64,000 nucleotides of DNA from Crocodylus rhombifer (lineage: Eukaryota > Chordata > Crocodylia > Crocodylidae): contig JAVSML010025228.1 of the NCBI GenBank assembly GCA_038503035.1, forward strand, positions 377,868 to 441,867, written 5' to 3'. The translations under genes and the position numbers were made by a program. The notes under the pieces are model-generated. The model saw only the letters and a program-made list of their open reading frames with translations. It was not told the DNA's origin and searched no databases. The first letter of the stretch is position 1; the number at the start of each line of letters is the position of its first letter. Of the stretch, positions 21,501 through 34,100 are shown in pieces.

Positions 21501-22925
21501 ACACATGCACCCTGGAGATGAATGCATGGATAGGGCATAGTTTCAATTCCCTTGACCATGCAATGCCATTCTGCAAAGAAGGACCATTGGGAAGACATGG
21601 GATCCATTTGATGAGAAGGAAGAAGCATGATATGGTACCAAATAACTAAGCTGATGAGGAAGGCATTAAACTAGGTTTGAAGTAGGATGATGGAATAAAA
21701 CAAAACCTTGCAGCTAAATCAAACAAGTGACCTGATCAAAGATGGGGAGGGGTGGAAAATGAGAAATTACAAGATCACAAAGAAAGAAGGAAAAGTGATG
21801 GGGGCAGAAACTTCCAAACCCTCAGAATATTCATATACTAATGCCGGAAGGATGGGGAATAAACCTAACAATTAAAAAACTGTGACAAAGTTGGCATTAC
21901 AAGGACTTGGGACAAATCACAGGACATGAATACTGATATAAATGGGTATAATTTCTTCAGGAAGGACTGACAGGAAAAAGAGAAGGCGGTATTGCATTGT
22001 TTATAAAGACTGTGTATACTTGCCCCAAATTCAAGAAAGGGGTAAGGCACAGACTTGCTGAATGTCTCTGAGAAAAAGAACAAGGTGTTGCCATCTCAAT
22101 CAGTTGCTATAGACCACCTGCATAGAACAAGGAAGCATATGAATATTGTTTTGAGCAAAAGTAACATCCAAAAGGCAAGATGTTATGGCAGTAGGAGCAT
22201 TTATATTACCCAGAAATCAGAACAGCCAGTGTTAATCAAGTTCTAGGGATCTGTTGGCTGAGTCAAATTCTTGTTCTAAAGGAAGGAAGTTACTAAAAGA
22301 ACAGCTATTTGAAATTTAATTCTGACTAGTGGAAAGGAGTAGTTGGAAGGTGGCCTGGGTGAAACTGATCATGAAAAGATGAGAGCTCACTATTCTAAGA
22401 AAAGCAGGTAATGAAAGTGGCGAATAAAGATACTGGACTTCAAATAAGCAGACTTCAACAGAGCTCAGGAACTGGTAGATATGCTCTTTTGGGAAAATAA
22501 TCTAAAAGGATGAAGGAATGCAGAAGGGCTGGCAGTTACTGAAAGCAACTATAGGTAAGGCAAATTATCCCCATGAAAAGAAAGATAAGAATCATTATGC
22601 CTGTGTCAGGAGCCTTTCCATGAACTGAAAAACAACAAAGAATAGTATAATGGAAACAAGGGCATTAACTATGGAACAGCACAAACAAGTGGGGATAATA
22701 TCAGAAAGGCTATGGTGCAAAAAGAGGTCTCCCTCCCTCCACCCACTGAATTTAGCAGCAGGGAAAAAATAGGATGAATGATGATGCTCACCCTGAGTTC
22801 TGGAGTTGCATGAAAACAGGGCCTCTGGCCAGACCCTGTGCTGATTAGCTGGTGAGCTCAGATTTCACTACACACGCTGGGCTCTGGCTGGAGCTGTACA
22901 TGGGTGGACACTGTTGCATCCCCTG
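18561..22925. other. Intergenic DNA with few recognisable features
   Basis: No conserved gene was seen. Contents that can be named are an AAAC microsatellite at about 20,185-20,205 and one interspersed repeat copy at 21,255-21,335. The remainder gives no family resemblance by eye. Confidence 0.45.
21255..21335 (-). repeat. Interspersed repeat copy, minus orientation
   Basis: CAAAAGCCTGTCTAACTTTA, CCCCAATAAAAGAGATTAC and AAGAAATCCTTGCCTCTC mirror the plus copy at 6325-6425 and match 43,585-43,660. Confidence 0.5.
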
Positions 22926-22929
22926 GATC

Positions 22930-23540
22930 CTCCCCCAAATACAAGTATCTTATTTAAATGGGGACAAAGAGCAAATAATAGAGATTGCAAAGAAGACCAA
23001 AGTATTTAATGCTTTCTGTGTTTCGATCTTCACAAGAAATGTTATTTGTGACCAGATATTTAATGAAACTAATTTTAGGAAAGGGATAGGAGTGCAGGCC
23101 AAAATGGTAAGCTTACTATATGACCAGCTTACCGAAGATTTAGATAAGATGAAGTGTATTCAAGACAGTAGGTCTGATGGAGTTTGTCCTAGTGAAGTGG
23201 TTTTCAAACCTCAAGTCCCATGATGGGTCATCAAGGGTTCCACAGAGACTAGGAATAATGGTACAGTGGGCCCAGAGACGTTGTGCTGCCATTGCTGAGA
23301 TAGTTCACCTGGTTCTATGTCAGCTCACAGGATAGGCGAAGTGGTTTCAAAACAGAAGTGATAAAAAAGGGTTCAGTGACTTTAGGAAGTTTGGAGACCA
23401 CTGGCCTAGTGCATTTCAAAAGCTAGTTGAAGCAATCACTGAAAAATTGTCTCTTACCTTAGAAAACTTACAAAGGATGGGGTGGTCCTAGAGGATTGGA
23501 TAAGGGACTGAACCAAAATACTCCCCTCTGAACTGAGCAC
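22930..23540 (+). mobile_element. CR1 LINE fragment interrupted by a hAT element
   Basis: The frame at 22,940-23,215 contains KTKVFNAFCVSIFT and a later SRSDGVCPSE, corresponding to the CR1 ORF2 region between endonuclease and RT ('kaevLNaFFaSVFt ... hKSmGPDgmhPRvLrel'). After the hAT insertion (23195-23403) the CR1-like text resumes and reaches GVVLEDWIRD, compared with 'sGeVPeDWk'. It is highly diverged and inactive. Confidence 0.55.
23195..23403. mobile_element. Short hAT element (209 bp) with 8-bp target duplication
   Basis: Left end AAGTGGTTTTCAAACC; right end reverse complement CAGTGGTCTCCAAACTTCC. Flanks TCCTAGTG (23187-23194) and GCCTAGTG (23404-23411) agree at 7 of 8 bases. It is inserted in CR1 coding sequence. 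Confidence 0.75.
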
Positions 23541-23561
23541 CCTAACCATTATGTTATAGAG

Positions 23562-23690
23562 AGGTAGTTAGCCATGTTAGTCTGAAGTTAGGGAGAAGCT
23601 AAGGCAATGTGGCAAATTATAAACTAATTCAGAGGAAAGAACTTTCATAGGCTTCAGCCTACTTTGTCAGATGCTATGAATGGATTTGAA
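23562..23690 (+). repeat. Interspersed repeat ('tagccatgttagtctgaa ... ttcataggcttcagcc')
   Basis: TAGCCATGTTAGTCTGAAG and AACTTTCATAGGCTTCAGCC with CTACTTTGTCAGATGC are landmarks of a dispersed sauropsid repeat type, related to the TAGCCATGTTGGTCTAAGAA end read on the minus strand at about 11,728-11,747. Confidence 0.4.
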
Positions 23691-23999
23691 GAGAGCAGAG
23701 ATACTAAATAGAAAGGAACAACAAAGGATAAAAAAAGAGGATGAATAGAGGGGCACAGCTGAGAGAGACAAAGATGAGTTGAAGAGATAAACAAAGCAGT
23801 TAATGTACTAAGGCTAGGAACAGATGTTGCGCTTGCCCAGGAAAAAACATTTTTTTCCTGGAACAATGTGTGGTCATTCAGATGTCCATGTCTGGTAGCC
23901 CAAAGGCCAAAAATCCATACGGGATAAAAAGGACTAACAGTTCTTGGATATCATAAGGTGCGTCTGAACTCCTGCTGTGGAACAACATTCTAGATTTCA

Positions 24000-24390
24000 A
24001 AGATTTCATAGACATTAGGGCTGGAAGGGACCTCACGGGATCGTTGGGTCCAGCCCCTGCCCAAAAGGCAGGAAAGTCATCTGGGGTCAGATCACCCCAG
24101 CAAGATAATCGTCCAAACGCATCTTGAACATGTTCAAGAGTAGGTGCTAGCACCACTTCTGGGGAGAGTCTATTCCAGACTGGAGAATCAGACGGTAAAC
24201 AAGTTTTTCCTTATGTCCAGTCTAAAACAATCTTCCAGCAGTTTGTGACTGTTAGACCTTATCTTCATCTGTTCACCAGGGCGCCCCAAGAGTTCTCCCA
24301 GATCCTGGTGCACACCCCTTATGTACTTATAGGCTGCCACCAAGTCCCATACCTCTCAACCTCTCCTCATAAGGCGGATTTTGCCATTTG
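24000..24390 (-). mobile_element. CR1 LINE 3' end, minus strand
   Basis: TTTCATAGACATTAGGGCTG and GAAGGGACCTCACGGG are the reverse complement of the standard CR1 3' terminus, also seen at 29,125 and in plus orientation at 47,200. The copy continues through the C-terminal ORF2 region to about 24,390. Confidence 0.75.
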
Positions 24391-24760
24391 CGGGGATCAT
24401 GGGAACGTATCCCTCATGAATAGCGAAGGTCGCCTGTACACAGATCTAAGGAGTGACAAGGAGGGCTGATGCAATCACTCCTCTTACTCCAGGTCACTCC
24501 TCCCAATCTAGAAGTGTTACTTGTTGCTTTTGGGGTTGTGCCTCAGACACACGTCTTGCATCCCTGCTCCACCTTCAGCCAGACACTGAGAAAATGGCCT
24601 TCTGATCAGAAACTAAGTCAATGGCCTGTCACAAAATCTGGCCACCTTCAAATACAGAATCACAAAGTTGCAAAACTCCATGAATCAGTCCAAGTTTCAG
24701 TCAGTAAAATGACTAAGCTAAACTTTAAATTCTGGTAATAGAGACCAAATAATTCTGACC

Positions 24761-24766
24761 TTTATT
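24761..24766 (-). promoter_or_regulatory. TUBGCP2: Candidate poly(A) signal of TUBGCP2
   Basis: AATAAA on the minus strand, about 270 bases past the TUBGCP2 stop. A second AATAAA at 24,971-24,976 is only about 56 bases past the stop. Either may be used; transcript data would decide. Sequence alone is weak evidence because the area is AT-rich. Confidence 0.3.
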
Positions 24767-25031
24767 TCTTTATATCACATGCAACAAATGTACACATCCA
24801 CACAGTTTTAATATCTGTTTAAAAAATATTAACAAAACTAGCTCAGAAGCGACAAAATCGTTCACATGCTCACATGTCAGAAAGTGAAATGACTTCACTC
24901 TTAGATACCTCTTGTTTTATAGCATGCATGGAGATTAAATTGTTAGTTAAAAGATATTAAACTTGCTAAATTTATTTTACTCTGCTTAAGTGAAAAGTGA
25001 AGCATCTGAAACATGCAACAGGCAAAGAGAT

Positions 25032-25146
25032 TTACTGGGCAGGCACAGCAGCCTTAGGAAGCAGAAGAGCTGGAGGAGCTGCTTTCTGACTCCTTTCTGC
25101 AGACATATGCTCCAGGCGCTCAGTGTAGAACCCATTGAAGTCCAAC
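25032..25146 (-). CDS. TUBGCP2: TUBGCP2 last coding exon (about residues 865-902) with stop
   Basis: Acceptor CCCTCAG. The exon opens with the G completing an Arg codon, then [20 protein letters not shown] and [17 protein letters not shown], ending in TAA at 25034-25032. The LDFNgfY block is the conserved end of GCP2; the short Ala/Pro tail differs from the human tail but has the same length. Confidence 0.95.
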
Positions 25147-28100
25147 CTGAGGGAAAGCAAACAGTAGTCAGTTTTCCTATTAATGGCTCAAGATGTGTGA
25201 AAACAGAAGGGGAACTGTTAACAAGCTCCACAAATCAAAAGTTCCCAGAATTCCAGAGGAATTGGAGAAGCTTGGATATCATAAGGTGCGTCTGAACTTG
25301 TGATTAAACCAAGCTTGTGAAGCTTGTGATTAAACCAGTTACCTTTCTTTATGGTTCACAACAGCCATATCCGTGAAAGTCTTAACAGAAGTAAATTATA
25401 GTTCTGGGAGGCATATTGACTAGAATTTCTGAAAAATCAGTTTGCCAATTTTTTTTTTAAATAAAAATTATGAAGGATAAAAGGCACACATGAGGGAGCT
25501 TCTAAGGAGCACAGTATTGGCAGTCCAACAAGAAACTGTTCCAACATGAAGGAATCACAGGAAGAATGACGACAGACCAGTGTGGCTGGACGATGAGCTT
25601 ATAGAATGCCTCAAAAAGGCAAAAGGAAAGCATTCCAGTACTTTTCGTTGCATTTCAGGCAATGCAGACACTTTCCTAGCTACCATGATCTCACCTGTAG
25701 ATTATATTCAGCATACTGTGTTCACAGTCATTGGTGCTGTAAACACTCAGCTTATCCAGAAGGTCTAAGAGATGCGTTGAGAAATTGCTGTCAAATTTGC
25801 TGATAGTTGCCTCGAAGCCAGATGTCAAATGGAGGGTATCTGCATGTTCTGCTAAGAGCTATCAAATGGAAGCCAAACAAAATTAGAAAGCCTCCTCAGT
25901 TTTACCTACTATACAAAATACTTTGGATCAGCAACTATTCCCTTCCTTTTTTCAACCTACCGTTTCTAATGGAAAAAACACTGCCATAACATTTCAAAAC
26001 TCTTCCACCCCTGAAATACATTTTCTCATGTATTAGCAATTATGACTTGCTATAGGCTCCCTGCAGATGTGCAAGATACCCACTCATTCAACATATTTCT
26101 GAACATGGAGCAGACATGAGGCCCAAGGGGTAACTGCACTTGGCTGTCTTTGGACACAACCCCAGAACGTCAGTCAGACCTGCTGAACTCATGTTCTTTT
26201 GCCTCCAGAGAATGCCTGACAACACCTCCCTTCTCAATAATAAAGTGCATTAAAACAAAGAGCATTTATCAACTCCAAGTGATAGCCTTCTGGGAACTAA
26301 TCTCTGTGTTATCTGAGCACAGGCACTACCATCAGATACATCCTGTTGGTGGCTTGTCATCAAGTACTAGGGGTCAACATACAACAAACATAAGCCAGGA
26401 GTATCCTGCTACTGTGGTCTAAGTTATTGGAATACTTAGATCAGGGGTTCCCAACTTGGGTGCCTCAGCATTGCCACCTCTACTGCAACCAGTTGAAACT
26501 ACCATGTGCACCTCATGAAGAACTTGACCAGAAGGACTGATCAACCTAAAAGCAGATGCTCCTGCCTGCTTCACCACAGCCCTTCCCAGTCCAACCCTGC
26601 ATGCTCCTCCAAGAAAGAGGTGCAGGGGGTAGTTTCATCTGCCCGTGTTCCTGTTTTCAGGAGGAGTGTGCAGGGTCAGACCAGGAAAGGCTACAGCAAG
26701 AATAGGTATATCTGCCACAGCCCTTCTCACGTTGGTTCTGGATATGGCACATGGTGCAATTCCACCTGGCTATGGTGACAAGAGGAACCTGGCTGAGAAC
26801 CACCAAGATAAGCTAAGACAGCACAACAGTGGTTCTCAACCAGGACACTATCAAATTAAAACACACACACAACACTTCTGGAGGGGTGCCCTGAATCTAA
26901 AAATGCAGTGAACCACTGGTTTAGATTATATTGCTCTGGAGTGCCACCTAGTGCCTCTTTGCAAGAGTGGTGTTTCAGTCTGGCAGAAGACTAAAAGGCT
27001 GTTAGTTAGATGGCTTATGTGAGGAGTTATTTGGCAGAGGAAATATGGATAAAGCACAAGTGTCCCAGCTCTAAAATAGATGGGCTGGGAAGAAGCTCAG
27101 AGTCCACAGTCAAAATGCTACATTGCAAATGGGAAAGAACCCAAGACCTGAGCCACACTGAACACCCACACACATGCCCGTAGTGCAGCAAGACAATTCA
27201 GCTCAGAACCACCATATTTATGTGCATACCACATGTCCCCATTTTTTTTCTTGCTAAAACAGAGAAAAAGGGGGTGTTGGAGGGTTGAGAAACAGGCAGT
27301 TCTACTTACCACTGTGCAGGGACTGCAGGCTCCAGCCATGCAGAGCAGAAGCAGAGTCCTCTCATCAGCATCACTCCCCAACCCCTGTGGGAGACACTTG
27401 TACTACAACAGCTACAGAGTTAATCCTGTAACAGATGCAGCCTAGCTGTACACACTGACATGGTAAGAGCCTTAATTCAGCAGCACCTATGAGAGGGTTA
27501 AACAAATAGCTGTTGACCTCGCAGCAGGGATTGAGGAATGAAACTGAGGAGAGGAATCCCACTCCTGCTCCATGTGGTCCCAAGCTTCCAGCTCCTAAAG
27601 AAAACAGTTTCCTTATTTAAGACATAAACCTCAATTTTCCAACACAATTGCTCCATGGAGGTACTGAACGGCGATTCTGCTGACTTTAGTGACTAAATAA
27701 GTGTCTAGTTGTTTGTTTTTTTCTTAAATTTGGACTGACTGACAGATCAAGACAGATTAAGACAGAGCTGGATTCTGTTCAACTACTTTTAGGGTCCTCA
27801 AGACAAAGGAGACACTTCATTGCTGCTGAAAGCTTAAAGGTGTCAATCTGCCTGATTTGACTCTCTCACAGGTTTGACTGATAGGCTGAGTCTGCCATAC
27901 TGACAGTTAGAAATGATATTACTTCACTTGAAAACTGAGCACTTTTGATTTGGATTTATTGAGGAATAAGACTTTGGGACCCTCTACCAGTGTGAAATTG
28001 CATTCTGCTTGATGTTTTACATATTTACCAAAGCTTTTGAGTTCATTGTTAAAGGAGCCCATTTTGTTAGTTTTGGGAGCACATAGTCTCCCTCATCTCC

Positions 28101-31100
28101 AAACCCCCCCCACACACACATTCCCCAAGAAGAACAGCAAGCAATCTTTTTTTTTTGTCCTATGGCTCTCTCAATATAATGGACAAGTTGGAAAAAAAAC
28201 CCCAAAAACCACTGAATACACAAGCATGGTCCAGAAGGCAGACAGAAACAATTAAGAATATATGTAGTCCTGTTCTGAAAAGTTGGCATCTTACTTTACT
28301 AGTCAGCTTCTTCTTTGCAGACTCCTCAGCACGCTCCTGGTCTGTTGGTGGGCCCAGCATTGTGCCATGCTCCAAGGTGTGCCGCTCCATCTCATTATCC
28401 AGTTTCATGCTCTGGGTGAACCTCTGGGGAAAAACAGAATTGGAAAGACAGGAAAACATCAATAAAGTTAACACCACATCTCTACACTCACCAAGTAGCA
28501 TAAAAATTAGCTTCCCATTCAGGCAAGCCATAGAGGCCAATGATTCAAACAAGTCTCTCAACAGGCAAGAGGTACATGGATACTGATCCATATTTAAACA
28601 TCAGAGAAAGCTGGTATCACATATTGCTAATACAGACTAGCATTTTCCAAGGAACTCCAGTTTTAACAGGTCAGGATTGAAAGTTAGTAGTAAAGTTGCA
28701 TAGGGGACCTAAGACTGGAAGTTTAAGAATAGCTGCTGGTCAGAACTGAAGTGCACTGGTAGAACTTTGGGGGAAGAGGGCAACTGAATGGCAAAGGGTA
28801 CACATTTTACAACTGATACAAGGGCAAAGATGCCTGAAAAGCCTGCATAATGCACAACCCAACACATGCTATATGCCCATCTGTACTAAACTCCATCTAT
28901 ATTTTTGAGAAGACGTTGAAGGGAGAGAGAGTCAACCCCTTCCTAAAACTTTATGATTTAATCATCTCTGTGCCAAATCAGCTATGGCACCGAACAGTAA
29001 CAAGAGGCAGTCAAGCTGCTCACAAACAGGAAAAATCAATATGAAACACAGGGCTGAGTAAAGGTGCTTTTAATTTGATGAAGCTTTCAACCACTACAAA
29101 TAAAATGAAATGAGACTTCCAATTTCATAGACATTAGGGCTGGAAGGGACCTCAGAAGATCAAGTCCAGCCCCCTCCCCAGGGGCAGGAAGTCAGCTGGA
29201 GTCAAAGGATCCCAGCAAGATAAATGTCCAAATGTCTCTTAAAAGGAGCCCAGAGTAGGTGCTTGCAGCATCTCTGGAAGCAGTCTGTTCCAGGCCTTGG
29301 AGGCTCAGACAGTAAAGAAGTTCTTCCTTACGTCCAGCCTGAAACGGTCTTGGAGAAATATTTGATAGTTTGACCCTGTCATCCCTTGGGGCACTCTGGT
29401 GAACAGGTGTTCCCCTAGATCCTGATGTACACCCCTTATGTACATATAGGCAGCCACTAAGTCCCCCCTGAGCCTGCACTTTTCCAGGCTGAAGAGTCCC
29501 ACCACTCTCAGCCTCTCAACATAAGGCCTGTTCTCCTGGCGTCTGATCATGTGTGTGGCTCTCCTCTGCACGCTCTCAAGCTTCTCCACATCCATTTTAA
29601 ATTGTGGAGCCTAGTATTGGATGCAGTATTCCAGCTGCAGCCTCACCAAGGCCGAGTACAGTGGAGGATGACATCCTGGGATCTGCTTAAGCAGAATCTA
29701 TGGATGCAAGCCAGAGTTTTGCTCGCTTTACCAGCTGCGACATGGCATTGGTGGCTCATATTCATCTTGTGGTGAATCATGACCCCCAAAGTTCCTTTTG
29801 ACCATGGTGCTAGCAAGAGTACCACTGCCGAGCCTGTAAGTGTGCTGCAGAGTTTTTTTTCCAACGTGGAGTACCTTGCATTTTTCGGCATTGAATGCCA
29901 TCAGGTTTATGTCCACCCATTTTCTGAGCCTGTCTAGGTTGGCCTGGACCACCCTCCTGTCCTCAGGTGTTGACGCTTAACCCCAAAGTTTGGTGGCATT
30001 GGCGAACTTGGCCAGTCCACTTTTGATACCAATGTCCACATCATTAATAAAGATGTTAAAAAGTATAGGCCCAAGGATGGAGCCTTGGGGTACCCCACTG
30101 GTCAGGGCGCACCACGATGATTTACTTCTGTTGACTACCACTCTCTGGGTCTGATTTCAGAGCCAATTCCATAGCCAGACTGAGATATAGCTGAGGCCGC
30201 AGTTGGCCAATTTTTCCATGAGGAGATCACAGGACACCAGATCGAAGGCTTTTTTAAAAATCAAGATATATGATGTCAATCTCTTCTCCCTTTTCCCAGT
30301 GATATGTCACCTAGTCATAGAAGGAGATGAGATTGGCCAGGCAAAATACCCATGCTGGCTATCCCAGTTTGTCAAGAACTGTCTCTTTGATAATTTTTCC
30401 CAAGAACTTCCCCAGGATGGAGGTCAGGCTGATGGGCCTGTAGTTTCCCAGATCTACTTTCCTCCCTTTCTTGAAGCTAGGCATCACATTGGCCTTCTTC
30501 CAATCTTTGGGTACTTCACCTGAGCGCCAGGAGTTCTCGAAGATCTGTGCCAGTGGCCAAGCTATGATGCTCCTTAAACACCCTGGGGTGTAAGCTGTCT
30601 GGGCCAGCTGACTTGAAGGTGTCCAGCCTCTCAAGGTGTTCCTTCACATGGTCTACACTGATGAAGGGTAACAATTCTCCCTCACCCTGGCCATTTCTTG
30701 GGGCTGGTGAAAAACCAACGCAAAATACCCATTAAGCAGGTTGGCTTTTTCCTGGGCGTCAGTTGTCACATATGGTTTAGCAGGGGTCCAATGTTACCCT
30801 TGTTTTTCCTTGGGCTCCCCAAATATCTAAAAAAGGACTTTTTATTATCTTTGATATGTGTAGCCAGTTGAAGTTCAGTCACAGCCTTGGCTTTCCTGGT
30901 TTGCTCCCTACAGATCTGGACCAGTGCAGAATATTCCTCCTTTGAGGCGGATTCAGTCTTCCATCCTTTATAGGTTTTTCTTTTTAGACACAGGAGGTCC
31001 ACAAGTTCCCTGCAGAGCCAAGGGGACTCTTGTGCGCCCTTTTGCTGCCCTTCCTCCGAGATGGGATAGACATTGCTTTTGATTCCAGGATCGCTCCCTT

Positions 31101-34100
31101 GAGGAGCAACCACTCTTCCTGAACTCCCCTCCTCTTCAGGTCGTGGCCCCTAGGGCCTCGCCAACAAGCCTCCTGAGCTTGTCAAAGTCAGCTTTTCTGA
31201 AGTCGAGGACTTCTGCATTGCTGACTGACTAGCCAGCTTTACAGTGGATGGTGAAGGTGATCAGCGCATGGTCACTGTCTCCCAGCTTCCCTTTGATCAT
31301 TACGTTGCTGATTAAATCATCCCCTGTTAGCAGTACCATGTCAAGCAGCACTTTGTCTCTCATTAGTCTATAGACTTCTTGAGTCAGACAGAGCTCATCC
31401 AAGCACAAGGCAGGTTTACAACCATTCGGATTTGGCCGAGTGCTCTTCCCACGAGATGTCTGGGTAGTTGAAATCTCCCATAACAACCATGCACTGGGAA
31501 CATGCAGCCTCAACCAGTTCTTTGGCAAATTCCTGGTCAAGCTCTTGATCCTGGTTAGGAGGACCATCCTCAGCTCCCCTGCAGCTGGGCTACATCCCTC
31601 CCACCACAGGCCCCTGCTTACCTCTGGGTAGGCCGGAGCTCGTCAGGGGTCCTGGGGATCCCTGGGCTCATGGGGGTGCAATAGGTTTCTGCCCGTGCGT
31701 CTCTTGCTGGAGCCGGAGACTGAAGTGCTCCCCGCCCCCTTTCCTGTCTCATGCGCCCAGTGGCTCTGGTCACATGGCTCTCTGGGGAGCCAGGGTGATA
31801 AACTCTGGTGATAAACCCCCAGGTGATAAACTCTGCACCTGGAGGTGATGTGGATACAGCTGCAAGAACCATCTTAAAATTGATCATTAAACAATGCTCA
31901 GTGCCCACAAGCTGGAGGAACAGCAACTATTCCCTATAACTTCAAAATAAAGGATGTAAGTGAGGAAGATGTTTGAAATCTCAACTCTTCAGTTAGAGTG
32001 CCTCTTCCTGTTCAAAGAGGCAAAGCATTTCAGCAGGCAAAAAGAGGAATGGGTCAAAAGATATGTACTCTAAGAAAGGAGCGGCACACTAAACAACTGT
32101 CAGCAGCCAGGTGAATGCAGGGAGGCTGCTTACTTGCATACAGTTTGTGAACATGACACAGACGGACATCAGCTTGGAGAAGATCTTCAGCAGCTCAGGA
32201 TTTGTTAGCATGCAGTCCTTTAGGCAGTTATCCAGGAAGCTTGTATGATGGCTCAAGACATCATCAATATTGGATGCCTGTTACAGAGAAACACAACAAC
32301 AGTAAGCTACATACCAACAAGTTCCTTCTCACCCACTTGTAGAGATTTAAAATATCACTGGTAAGTCAGTCAAATTAATGGACAAAAGAAATTAAAATTG
32401 CACCAAGACATTAAGAAGCTTACAGTGCTTTACATATAATGCACGTCATCTTAAGCACACACTGATGTGGGATGAACAAAGACTGAGAACCCAAAACAAG
32501 CCATGGGAGAAGTAAGAGAATTATAGTAAATACACTCAGGACATCTGCTGCCCATTGTCAGCTATAACAGGGGACCAACAGCACCACCTTTCCTACAGAA
32601 TAGGGGTAGACCCATTTTTCTGAGAAGATGGAAAGGTCAGTTCTGATATTTCTTTCACAAAAAGGGGGCCTTTTCTTTAAGCAGTCTTGTGAGAATGAGT
32701 TTTAAAAAATGAAAGACTGGCATAAAGCACTGCATCACAGTGAGAGGACTGTCCTTTGCTCACATGTCTAAAAGTTAGAGATACAAATTCAAAGCAAAAC
32801 TGATCTTGCAGTCCAAGTATACCACAGAACTGGGGCAAAGAATCAAAGCTATCCTGCTACCCAGGAGTGAAATCCCGGCCTGACTGAAGTCTAGAGGAGA
32901 TTTGCCTCTGAAGTTGCAGAAGTCTAAATTCTCATTACCAGTTATTTTAAAGAAGAAGAGGTGTCAAACATCTGGCCCATGGGCAGAATGTGGCCTGCAG
33001 AGCCTCTCTATCCAGACCAAGGGTTGCCAGCCAGCCACTGGAAGTTGAGGAACATGGGCTCTCCAGAATGCAGGACTCTTTGGCCACGCTGGCCATGGTT
33101 GTAGACAGGTCAATAAGGCTCATTGCTGCAGCCAATCCTAGACCCAAACCCCTAAACCCACCCCCAATCCTGGATTCCTGCTACTAGACCCCTTGCCACC
33201 TCCTGATCTGCTGCTGCTATTGCTGGACTCCTTGCTGATGTGGTCACAGCAAAGCACTGAGCTGGATCCAGCCTGCAAAGTCTCACAGTCTGGATGTGGC
33301 TCAGGACTTCATGTGAGCTTGACATGCCTGGACTGCAGAAGTGCATCAAAAGACTCTGGTAGGGAATTAAAGACTGGGATGATTCTATTTCATAAGTGAT
33401 CATAGAATCATAGAAAAGTAGAGCTAGAAGGGACCTCCACAGGTCATCTAGTCCAACCCCCCTTGCCTGAGGCAGGATTATCCCCATCCAAACCATCCTG
33501 TACAAATCCATTGTCCAACTGTCTGGCAAAACTAGAGAATCAACCCTAATAGAACCCAAAACATAACACCCTAACCTGTCACAGGTAAAATGGCAATCGA
33601 CATCCTACTGCTGTAAAAATTGTTAATAGACGCTCAAGAGATTTTAGGAAGAGGGCCATGCCCCCCCCCACAGAGGAAGGTGAAAATCCCCAGAGTCAGT
33701 AACACCCTGACCATGGGGTAAAATTTCTTCCTGACCCCAAATATGGCAATCAGTTTGACCCTGAGTGGAAGAGCAAGACCCTCTAGCCAGGAACTGCTGT
33801 CCTGAAGTCTCAGCAGGAGCCCTGGCACACTTGATTCAAAATCCCCAGCCTTGGCTACAGCCTACACCCAATGCCTAAGGAAGTCTTAAAAAAAAAAAAC
33901 AAACAAAAAAAACCCCCTGACATATCCCTCCCAGCCCCACATAACCAGCAAAGCCCAGAAGCATAGGAAACACCCATAGTGGACCACAGGCATAGCTATG
34001 CCCAGATAATCCCTAACCAGTGGCTGTCCAACCTCTTCTTGAGTATCTCAAGTAATGACAAAATCCACAACTTCCCTAAAAAGTCTATTCCACTGCCTCA

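Noticed and set aside
22852..23223. 123-codon frame as a host gene
   Set aside because: Its residues match diverged CR1 ORF2 and it is cut by a hAT insertion.
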